DNA of 49,980 nucleotides from Nitrosospira multiformis (lineage in GTDB: Bacteria; Pseudomonadota; Gammaproteobacteria; Burkholderiales; Nitrosomonadaceae): the NCBI RefSeq assembly GCF_003050865.1, contig NZ_QAOK01000024.1, positions 1-49,980 on the forward strand, written 5' to 3'. Made by a program: the position numbers and the translations under genes. This document shows positions 1 through 6,910 of the stretch, piece after piece (position 1 is the stretch's first letter; each line of letters opens with the position of its first letter). Below the pieces are notes generated by a model. The model searched no databases, was not told where the DNA came from, and saw only the letters and a list, made by a program, of their open reading frames with translations.

Positions 1-1
1 C

Positions 2-106
2 TGGCGGCGGGACTACAACGAGAGTCGGCCTCACTCGACTCTCAATGACCTGTCGCCGGCTGAATTTGTACGCCGGGCGGGGCTTCCAAGTCCCGTCCCA
101 GCTTAA
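2..106 (+). CDS. IS3-family transposase OrfB, C-terminal 34 residues
   Basis: Frame 2 reads WRRDYNESRPHSTLNDL and ends with a TAA at 104-106. The Y-N-x-x-R-P-H-x-x-L motif followed by S-P-A-E-F is the typical C-terminus of the IS3/IS407-group DDE integrase. The gene starts left of the window. It says nothing about whether the element is still active. Confidence 0.85.
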   Translation, partial: WRRDYNESRPHSTLNDLSPAEFVRRAGLPSPVPA

Positions 107-208
107 CCAACGCCGAAAACTAACTCTCGGAATGGTCCTGGAAACCCAAGCGGATCACCAACGCCGAAAACTAACTCTCGGAATGGTCCTGGAAACCCAA
201 GCGGATCA
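107..208 (+). repeat. Perfect two-copy tandem repeat of 51 bp inside the IS end
   Basis: Positions 107-157 and 158-208 are identical and directly adjacent. The unit is 51 bp (17 codons), so the duplication keeps any reading frame that crosses it. It lies between the transposase stop codon and the probable IS terminus, so it lengthens the right end of this copy. Confidence 0.95.
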
Positions 209-2171
209 TCCCGGCGGGTCACTCAACCCAGAACTTGTCGACAAATTCCGGACACCACTCTTCATTCCACCGGCGATGCCTGCCGCTGGAAAAAAAGTCA
301 TTGGGGATGGACGCCATGTGGATTATTACGAAATTTCGGTAAAACAGTTTTCCCAGCAGATATTACCTCGCGGGTTTCCTCCGACGACCGTATGGGGATA
401 CGGTCCAGCCTTTCCTGGAAAGCGGCGATCTTTTGCTCATCGCGCCCCAGGTTTCACTATTGAGGCAAAATGGCGGGAACCGGTGATCGTAAAATGGATC
501 AACGACCTCAAGGATGAGGCTACCGCCGGCTTCCTTCCGCCCTTGCTGCCGGTCGATCCCACACTGCATTGGGCAAACCCGCCAGGCGGTACAGCACATC
601 GCGACATGAGTCCCTCTTTCAAGACTACACCCGCCTCCTATCGCGGACCTGTGCCGATTGTCGCCCATCTGCATGGCGCGGTTGGGGTTGCCGGCCATAG
701 CGACGGCTACCCTGAAGCGTGGTACCTGCCGGCGGCGGCAGGTATTCCTTCGGAATATGCCATGTTTGGAACCTGGTATCAATTCTTCAATCGCGAGGCG
801 GGCCTCGATGTGGGGGCCTGGGAGCCGGGCAGCGCTACGTTCACTTATCCCAACATGCAGACTTCGACACTCTGGTACCACGATCACGCATTGGGGATGA
901 CGCGCACAAATGTCTATGCCGGCCTCGCAGGCTTCTATATCATCCGCGGCGGCCCCGAAGGAGATGGGGCGATAAGGGATGCCCGAAGCGGCATGCGCGG
1001 CATTCTGCCTCGCTCCACTTCCCCGCACGGTCCAGCGCATCTTCCACAGCACAGGAATATCCGTGAAATTCCCCTCGTGATACAGGATCGGTCATTCAAT
1101 ATCGACGGCTCTCTCTTCTATCCTCATTCGCGGGCCTTTTTTGACGGGATTCCGGGGCCGTTCATTCCTGACACCGATATTCCACCTATCTGGAACCCGG
1201 AGTTTTTCGCCAATATGATGGTGGTAAACGGCACTACATGGCCCTTCCAGACGGTTGAACAGGCCCGTTACCGGTATCGGCTGTTGAATGCCTGTAACTC
1301 GCGTTTTCTCATTCTCGACTTTGACAGCATTCCCGGTATCGAGGTCTGGATGATAGGTGGCGACAGCGGTTTTCTTCCTGCTTCCGCAAACATGACGGCA
1401 GTGAATGCAAACCGCATTCTCCTGGGCCCTTCCGAGCGGGCAGATGTGATTGTGGATTTCACCCGGGTGCCCATCGGACGACATGTACTGAAAAATATCG
1501 GTCCGGATGAACCATTTGGCGGAGGAGTACCGGGCACCGATTTTCAAATGGCGGACCCTCGCTCCAGCGGACTGATCATGCAGTTTCACGTTACTCCCGC
1601 TCAAGGCAAGGACCATTCGACGCCGCCACAGTATCTGCTGCTTCCGAATACCCCTCCCCTCCCGCGAGAAACATTTGTCCGCCGCCTGGCGCTGCTTGAA
1701 AAGGAATCCTCAAGCTTCGGCGAGTCCCCCGCCGCCGCCTTTTTAGGTATCGTTCAGGGTGATCCTGGAGCGGGTCCGGCGCCCTGCATCGCCCGAGAAT
1801 GGAAGGATCCCGTTACCCAGAACCCGGTAGTGGGGACAACGGAAATCTGGGAGTTCTACAATACGACGGAAGATGCGCATCCCATGCATGTCCACGCCGT
1901 GTCCTTCGAATTGGTCAACAGACAGGCCATACTTGTAAATGAAGAAAGTGGGACAGTCCAACTGGAAGCGGGATCATCTCCTGTATCCCCTGAACCCTGG
2001 GAGTTGGGGCGCAAGGATACGGTTATTGCCTACCCCGGCCAAGTCACGCGCTTGCGCATGACCTTCGTCAGAGAAGGGCAGTATGTCTGGCATTGCCACA
2101 TCCTCGAACACGAAGACAATCAAATGATGCTACCGTATCGCATCAGTCAGACGAAACAACGAATAACTTAG
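183..2171 (+). CDS. CotA-type multicopper oxidase (laccase/bilirubin oxidase family), N-terminus altered by IS insertion
   Basis: Three-cupredoxin copper oxidase expected to oxidise phenols, bilirubin-like compounds or metal ions with O2. Copper ligands are visible: an HLHG motif at 666-677, WYHDH at 873-887, HPMHVH near 1878-1895 and WHCHILEHE at 2088-2114, which supplies T1 and T2/T3 ligands. The order and the NPELVDKF start match Bacillus CotA. There is no signal peptide, also as in CotA. The frame stays open to position 45 inside the IS. The homologous part begins at about 222, and no ATG, GTG or TTG lies in frame between 222 and 276. Translation therefore starts either at an ATG inside the IS end (183, chosen) or at the internal ATG at 276. 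It is followed by a cytochrome c gene on the same strand. Confidence 0.88.
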   Translation: MVLETQADHPGGSLNPELVDKFRTPLFIPPAMPAAGKKVIGDGRHVDYYEISVKQFSQQILPRGFPPTTVWGYGPAFPGKRRSFAHRAPGFTIEAKWREPVIVKWINDLKDEATAGFLPPLLPVDPTLHWANPPGGTAHRDMSPSFKTTPASYRGPVPIVAHLHGAVGVAGHSDGYPEAWYLPAAAGIPSEYAMFGTWYQFFNREAGLDVGAWEPGSATFTYPNMQTSTLWYHDHALGMTRTNVYAGLAGFYIIRGGPEGDGAIRDARSGMRGILPRSTSPHGPAHLPQHRNIREIPLVIQDRSFNIDGSLFYPHSRAFFDGIPGPFIPDTDIPPIWNPEFFANMMVVNGTTWPFQTVEQARYRYRLLNACNSRFLILDFDSIPGIEVWMIGGDSGFLPASANMTAVNANRILLGPSERADVIVDFTRVPIGRHVLKNIGPDEPFGGGVPGTDFQMADPRSSGLIMQFHVTPAQGKDHSTPPQYLLLPNTPPLPRETFVRRLALLEKESSSFGESPAAAFLGIVQGDPGAGPAPCIAREWKDPVTQNPVVGTTEIWEFYNTTEDAHPMHVHAVSFELVNRQAILVNEESGTVQLEAGSSPVSPEPWELGRKDTVIAYPGQVTRLRMTFVREGQYVWHCHILEHEDNQMMLPYRISQTKQRIT

Positions 2172-2177
2172 CAGCTT

Positions 2178-2198
2178 GCAGACGGCAGACGGCAGACA
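2178..2198 (+). repeat. Three tandem heptamers (GCAGACG, GCAGACG, GCAGACA)
   Basis: A short direct repeat lies just after the oxidase stop codon, in the 155-bp gap before the cytochrome gene. No function is suggested by the sequence; it looks like a slippage product. Confidence 0.7.
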
Positions 2199-2326
2199 AT
2201 CGCGGACATGCGAGGCCAGGTGTCCCGGTTAAGGGATTTCTGCAGATAAGAAGAATCCGATGCAGGAAAAAGGTGTTTGCCTGGCAGCTGATTAAAAGGT
2301 ATAACAGTTCAGTCCATCTCCCTGTC

Positions 2327-3214
2327 ATGCATATGCGTATTCAAAGGACTGTGCAATATCTGTTGCTATCCGCAGGTTTTCTTGCGCTTCCCCTTCCTGT
2401 TGCATCGTTTGCAGCAAATCCCGATAAGGTGGAGTTCAAAAAAGAGGGCAAAGCTGTCAAGACTATCTCCGTGGATGATCTTCGCGCTATCACCCGTGAA
2501 CGCTCGCTCGAGGTGTTCGAGCCGCATGAGCGGCGGAATCGGGTTTATCGCGCACTCCCCGCAAGAGCGATATTCGATGAGGTGTTCGGCAAGGATTGGG
2601 AAAAAGCACGGGAAATCGTCTTTACTGCGATCGATGGATTTCAGCCGAGCGTGCCTGTAAAAAGATTCCTGCATCATGATGGTTATTTCGCCTTTGCCAA
2701 TGAGAACAAGGGACCATTCACATTGACCAACAAGCTGCAGAACGAGGAAGCTGTAACGCTCGGTCCGCTCTACCTGGTTTGGGATAATATCGGCTCAAAG
2801 GAGTTGCTGGAGACATGGGTATCTGATATGCCCTACCAGATCAAGACTATCGACCTCAAGATGAAAGAAGGGTTTCCGAACATGCTTCCACCATCTGGAT
2901 CCTCAGAAGACGTGCAGCGGGGGTTTGATCATTTCCGCACGCAGTGTGCGGCGTGCCACACGATAAACGGGGACGGGGGCGGCAAGGCGCCGGAACTCAA
3001 TTATCCGGAAAGCGTCGTGGAGTACATCAAGCCCGAATACCTCAAGCGCTGGATATTGGCGCCGCAAACCATTCGATACAACACCCACATGCCGGCGCTT
3101 GCGGAAGAAATTTCGAACAGGGAAAAGGTTGCGGGTGAAATTATTGTCTATCTCAAGGCAATGAGCGGGGCGAAACGGGCTCCGTCAGGAAATCCAGGGG
3201 ACATTTCCAGGTGA
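2327..3214 (+). CDS. Exported c-type cytochrome with a molybdopterin-binding-like N-terminal domain
   Basis: A monohaem cytochrome of about 295 residues. A signal peptide follows the start (hydrophobic core YLLLSAGFLALPLP, likely cleavage after ASFA), so it acts in the periplasm. The single haem site is CAACH at 2944-2958 and a likely distal methionine lies in NTHMPAL. Residues about 35-190 contain no haem and resemble the oxidoreductase molybdopterin-binding fold often found beside cytochrome c domains; this is a weak family guess. The frame is open further upstream to 2093, overlapping the oxidase, but only the ATGs at 2327 and 2333 sit directly before the signal peptide. Its position after the copper oxidase suggests a redox partner. 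Confidence 0.75.
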   Translation: MHMRIQRTVQYLLLSAGFLALPLPVASFAANPDKVEFKKEGKAVKTISVDDLRAITRERSLEVFEPHERRNRVYRALPARAIFDEVFGKDWEKAREIVFTAIDGFQPSVPVKRFLHHDGYFAFANENKGPFTLTNKLQNEEAVTLGPLYLVWDNIGSKELLETWVSDMPYQIKTIDLKMKEGFPNMLPPSGSSEDVQRGFDHFRTQCAACHTINGDGGGKAPELNYPESVVEYIKPEYLKRWILAPQTIRYNTHMPALAEEISNREKVAGEIIVYLKAMSGAKRAPSGNPGDISR

Positions 3215-3255
3215 CACAGTAGAAATGCCTGAATGTTGTTATTCTGGCTCAAGAC

Positions 3256-3921
3256 TCATTTTTTTGCTTCGGTTTGCAGGACCATGCCCTGCTGCACTGT
3301 CCAGTCGATGATCTCCGCGGCGAGTCTGTCGGCGCTCAGGCCGAAAGCCGTAATGATTTCCGATGTACCCCGGCTCTGCACGGGTTCGCTGATTTCGAAG
3401 CTGCGTGCTGCCACGATGCGATTGCGCAACGGCTGCGACAGGGTGGCGTAGAAGCGGATGGTGGCCTGCGGCCCGTCATTTGTGTACTCCACCTGGAATG
3501 CACTCAGGTCGCCACCAAGCTCCAGGTCGGTAGCAAGATTGTTGCTGCTGTTGCCGTTGCTGACGGAATTGAACCTGCCATCTGTCCGGAAAGCCGCTAC
3601 CAGCCGGTTGCGCAGCAGAACCGGCGCGGGATCGCTCCAGCGAATGCCCTTGTACGAACTGAGCTGGTTACCCTGGCGCAGCGCCAGCACGCGTGGGCTG
3701 TCCGTGATATAGCTGCTGTAGGGTGTTGCAAGGCGCAGCGTCCAGGGCAGGGAGTCGCCGGACGAATGGGAGGCAGACTCGGCAGCAGGCAGTAGGTAGA
3801 TTTCCAGGTTTTCGGTCGCAGGCAATATCGAGCATGAGGACACGAAGAGAAGTATCGTCGCTATCCCGAAACAGCGGAGCAGGTGCAGACGGAAATAGCT
3901 CGCGCCCAGCGGTGGGTTCAT
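3256..3921 (-). CDS. ABC-transport auxiliary lipoprotein (PqiC/LptE-like, PF03886 type) of an MCE system
   Basis: A 221-residue outer-membrane lipoprotein candidate. The N-terminus has a hydrophobic stretch ending in the lipobox FVSSC, so the mature protein should begin with a lipidated cysteine near residue 30. The body has the layout of the ABC-type transport auxiliary component family, which pairs with MCE proteins that span the periplasm. Its start overlaps the stop of the MlaD-like gene by four bases (ATGA), and it is the last gene of the tight minus-strand run. It takes the place that MlaC/MlaA would have in the Escherichia coli system; no MlaC-like gene is present here. Confidence 0.85.
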   Translation of the reverse strand: MNPPLGASYFRLHLLRCFGIATILLFVSSCSILPATENLEIYLLPAAESASHSSGDSLPWTLRLATPYSSYITDSPRVLALRQGNQLSSYKGIRWSDPAPVLLRNRLVAAFRTDGRFNSVSNGNSSNNLATDLELGGDLSAFQVEYTNDGPQATIRFYATLSQPLRNRIVAARSFEISEPVQSRGTSEIITAFGLSADRLAAEIIDWTVQQGMVLQTEAKK

Positions 3922-4859
3922 GGTTCAAGCTCCTCGATTTTTTCCCGCCCTGTGAGGTAGGCAGCAGGATTCTCATCGAGCCGGCGTACGGTTCTTGCCA
4001 GTGCAGACATGGTGTAACGTAGTTCCTGCAGGGCAGGCCCCAGTTCGTTCATGCCCTGCATGCCTCCGCTCAACGCCGCCTGATTCTCCAGCAGCAACTG
4101 ATCCACGGACGCGCTGACCTTCGCCAAAGAAGCTGTGGCGCGATCGAGGTTGCCAAGAGTTGGAGCGCCCTTCTCGCTCACGAGGGTGTTCGTTGCCACT
4201 ATCAGTTGCGTAGCTTCCCGCAGGGCGGAATTCGCCTGTGCGCTGGCGGCAGCCAGTTCGCCCACGATTCCCCGCACGTTATCGTTCTGGCTGGCGATCA
4301 CCCCGGTCGTCTGCTCCAGGTTCTTCAGCATCCTGCTCAGCCGCTGGGCATTTTCCTGGGAAAGAATCTCTTTGGCCCGCATCACCAGCTGGGTGACATC
4401 GGCCATCATGTTGTCGCTGTGCTCCAGCAGTTTGGCGATGGGCGATGGGGTGGCCACGATGACCGGGTCCTTGTGGTCATCCTTTGCCGCGAGATCGGGG
4501 CTGTCGGGCGATCCCCCACTGAATTCGATCACCGAATTGCCGGTGATACCTGTTAGCGCAAGCCGTGCCTGGGTATCCTCTTTGATCGGCGTGTTGCCCT
4601 GCACGCGCACCCGCGCGATCACTTTGCGAGGGTCTCGCGGGTCCAGCGCGAGATTGATCACGTCACCGACCGTGATGCCGCTGTATTGAACGGCGCTGCC
4701 TATGGAGAGACCCCTGACTGCTTCATTGAAGACCACGGTGTAGTAGCGCTGCATGGAGTCGCCCGAGGCCTTGCTCAGCCACAGGGTGAACAGCAGTGCG
4801 ACCGTTACCGTCATAACGGTAAAGAATCCGATCAGTACATGGTGCGCGCGCGGTTCCAT
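3918..4859 (-). CDS. mlaD: MlaD-like MCE-domain protein
   Basis: A 313-residue inner-membrane-anchored substrate-binding protein of an MCE lipid transporter. One transmembrane helix (about residues 8-28) is followed by a single MCE domain (about 38-120, with the segment VRGLSIGSAVQYSGITVG). A long alpha-helical region (about 150-300) with many alanine, glutamine and leucine heptads fits a periplasmic needle or tunnel. The protein is longer than E. coli MlaD (183 residues) and closer to the MCE proteins that pair with an auxiliary lipoprotein. It starts 3 bp after the ATPase stop and overlaps the lipoprotein gene, so all four components are probably translated together. Confidence 0.9.
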   Translation of the reverse strand: MEPRAHHVLIGFFTVMTVTVALLFTLWLSKASGDSMQRYYTVVFNEAVRGLSIGSAVQYSGITVGDVINLALDPRDPRKVIARVRVQGNTPIKEDTQARLALTGITGNSVIEFSGGSPDSPDLAAKDDHKDPVIVATPSPIAKLLEHSDNMMADVTQLVMRAKEILSQENAQRLSRMLKNLEQTTGVIASQNDNVRGIVGELAAASAQANSALREATQLIVATNTLVSEKGAPTLGNLDRATASLAKVSASVDQLLLENQAALSGGMQGMNELGPALQELRYTMSALARTVRRLDENPAAYLTGREKIEELEP

Positions 4860-4862
4860 TGG

Positions 4863-5750
4863 CTATCTCCTTATCTCTCTGGCTCTGACCACCGTATCGC
4901 TCGTCTCCGCCGCATGGCTGGCGGCGCGTCCGCGTGGTCCGTGAAAATATTCCTGCACCCATTCGTCCTCCGCGGCTTCGACCGTTTCGAGCGGGCCCGC
5001 CACGAGAACATGTTTCTGCGACAACACCGCAACGCGGTCGCAGATCGTATAGAGCGTATCGAGGTCGTGGGTCACGATAAAGACCGTGAGGCCCAGCGCA
5101 TCGCGCAAGGTGATGATGAGCTGGTCGAATTCCGCCGCGCCGATGGGATCGAGCCCGGCGGTGGGCTCGTCGAGAAAGAGGATATCGGGGTCCAGCGCAA
5201 GCGCGCGCGCCAACGCCGCCCGCTTGATCATGCCTCCCGACAGGGAGGATGGATATTTCGTGGCTGCATTCGCCGGCAAGCCGGCGAGCGCCAGCTTCAC
5301 GATCGCCAGGTGCTCGGCATCGGCCCGGGTGAGGCCGGCATTTTCGATGAGCGGGAGCGCAATGTTTTCCACGACGGTCAGAGAGGAAAACAACGCCCCG
5401 CCCTGGAAAAGCACACCGAAGCGCTGCTCCAGTGACCCACGCTGTTCGGGTGCGAGCTGGAGCAGATCCGTACCGAGAATACGCACGCTGCCCGCAGCGG
5501 GTGTTTGCAGGCCAACGATAGAGCGCAGCAGGACTGATTTGCCCGAGCCGGACCCACCGATGACGCCGAGGATCTCGCCGCGATGGACGTCGAGATCCAG
5601 CTTGTCGTGCACGAGCTGCTTGCCAAAACGGTTGGTCAGACCCCGCACCTGGATAATCGCTTCACGGCTTCGCGCCGAAGTGTCGGTTGCCTGGTTGTCA
5701 GGACTCGCCAGCCCGGCTTTCCGCGGAAACAGCGCTTCGTCCGTCACCAT
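4863..5750 (-). CDS. mlaF: MlaF-like ABC transporter ATP-binding protein
   Basis: A 295-residue ABC ATPase that powers the MCE lipid transporter. Visible motifs are Walker A GGSGSGKS (65-72), a Q-loop glutamine at about 116, signature LSGGM (170-174), Walker B ILFLDE (190-195) followed by PTAGLDP, and an H-loop histidine at about 228. The signature ends in GGM rather than GGQ, which is usual for MlaF/Ttg2A proteins. An N-terminal extension of about 30 residues precedes the ABC domain. The gene overlaps the end of the permease gene by 7 bp. Confidence 0.93.
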   Translation of the reverse strand: MVTDEALFPRKAGLASPDNQATDTSARSREAIIQVRGLTNRFGKQLVHDKLDLDVHRGEILGVIGGSGSGKSVLLRSIVGLQTPAAGSVRILGTDLLQLAPEQRGSLEQRFGVLFQGGALFSSLTVVENIALPLIENAGLTRADAEHLAIVKLALAGLPANAATKYPSSLSGGMIKRAALARALALDPDILFLDEPTAGLDPIGAAEFDQLIITLRDALGLTVFIVTHDLDTLYTICDRVAVLSQKHVLVAGPLETVEAAEDEWVQEYFHGPRGRAASHAAETSDTVVRAREIRR

Positions 5751-6901
5751 CCCATCTCCATGAAAAACAGGGCCGCCATTGCGTCCAGAAAAATAACGAC
5801 GAATATGGAATGTACCACACTGGCTGTCGTATGCTGTCCCACGGACAAGGCGCTGCCGCTGACCTTGAGCCCTTCGAGGCAGCCGATGACCCCGATCACG
5901 AAGGCGAATACGGGCGCCTTGGACATACCTACCAGGAAATGCCGCAGCTCGATCTGATCCTGAAAAATGGTGAGGAACATCGCCAGTGAAATATCCAGTT
6001 GCAGAGCGCAGACCAGCGCGCCGCCCAGGATTCCCGAGATCATCCCTACGAAGGTGAGGATAGGCAGGGATACGAACAATGCCAGCACGCGCGGCAGCAC
6101 CAGCAGGTTGGCGGGGTTCAGGCCCAGCACGCGTGTTGCGTCGATCTCCTCGTTGATCTTCATGGAGCCGAGCTGAGCGGTGAACGTGCTTGCGGTGCGG
6201 CCAGCCATGAGGATGGCGGTAAGCAGGACGCCCAGCTCCCGCAGGAAGGCGAAGGTCACAAGATTGACGGTGTAGATGCTTGCCCCGAAATTGGCCAGCA
6301 CGGTTGCGCCCAGAAAGGCGATTACGGCGCCCACCATGAAATTGAGCAGGGCGATTATGGGTACGGCATTCAGGCCGGTTTCGTGGATTTGCGCCACGAC
6401 CGATGTGATGCGCCAGCGTGCCGGATGCAACAGGCCCCGGGCCAGCGCATCGAGCGTGAAACCCATGAAGCCCAGCAGTGCCAGTATTTCCAGCCGGAAA
6501 ATATCCAGCGCAACTCCGGCGTGACCGAATATATCGATAAAGGCGCCACGCTGCCGCTTTTCGGATGCCTCGCCGGCAGCCTCCATTGCGTTGGCTACCG
6601 TTAGCAGCAGCGCGCTCCGTTCGCGGCTCAATGCCGGGCTGGAAACGGCAAGCTCTCCCGCGAGTTCCGCGCCGAGCAGTTCGTAAAGGCGTGCGGCACC
6701 CGCGGTATCCAGTGCCGCAAGCCCGCCCAGGTCTACGTTGCGCCGTGCTGAGGCCAGCCCCCCTGAACGGTGCCGGAGCAGGGCGATCTGCTCGCCCAGC
6801 GCGGCATAGTTTTCGAGTGTCCAGTTGCCACGCACATTCAGCCGTGGGGGATTTTCAGAAGCATCCCAGAGCAGGAGTTCTGAATCGGTGCCAGATGTCA
6901 T
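5744..6901 (-). CDS. mlaE: MlaE-family permease with fused N-terminal STAS domain
   Basis: A 385-residue membrane permease of the MCE transporter. Residues about 1-95 read as a STAS (MlaB-like) domain, with LGGLAALDTAGAARLYELL resembling the STAS core. The remainder is a MlaE domain with about five to six hydrophobic segments and the family segment REDLGVLLTAILMAGRTAS-like (here ELGVLLTAILMAGRTAS) followed by an EIDATRVLGLNP loop. STAS-MlaE fusions replace separate MlaB and MlaE subunits. The gene begins 9 bp after the stop of the dikinase-like gene, so the transporter appears co-transcribed with the enzymes upstream. Confidence 0.9.
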   Translation of the reverse strand: MTSGTDSELLLWDASENPPRLNVRGNWTLENYAALGEQIALLRHRSGGLASARRNVDLGGLAALDTAGAARLYELLGAELAGELAVSSPALSRERSALLLTVANAMEAAGEASEKRQRGAFIDIFGHAGVALDIFRLEILALLGFMGFTLDALARGLLHPARWRITSVVAQIHETGLNAVPIIALLNFMVGAVIAFLGATVLANFGASIYTVNLVTFAFLRELGVLLTAILMAGRTASTFTAQLGSMKINEEIDATRVLGLNPANLLVLPRVLALFVSLPILTFVGMISGILGGALVCALQLDISLAMFLTIFQDQIELRHFLVGMSKAPVFAFVIGVIGCLEGLKVSGSALSVGQHTTASVVHSIFVVIFLDAMAALFFMEMGW

Positions 6902-6910
6902 GGCGGTCCG

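Larger units (their letters stand above)
1..221 (+). mobile_element. Right end of an IS3-family (IS407-like) insertion sequence, truncated by the window edge
   Basis: The stretch holds the last codons of an IS3-type transposase followed by a non-coding end. IS3-family elements end in CA; the best candidate terminus is the GGGTCA at 216-221, immediately before sequence that continues the multicopper oxidase reading frame. Exact boundary and target duplication cannot be fixed because the left end is outside the window. Confidence 0.7.

Noticed and set aside
363-1052. Minus-strand open frame of 229 codons inside the multicopper oxidase gene
   Set aside because: It is a shadow of the oxidase, whose frame carries all copper motifs; the minus-strand product has no recognisable domain.
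2093-2326. Upstream extension of the cytochrome c gene
   Set aside because: The added residues are arginine-rich and overlap the oxidase; the signal peptide begins right after the ATG at 2327 or 2333.
4686-5435. Plus-strand open frame of 249 codons across the MCE genes
   Set aside because: Opposite strand to MlaD and MlaF, which have clear domains; the arginine- and glutamine-rich product is typical of a shadow frame.
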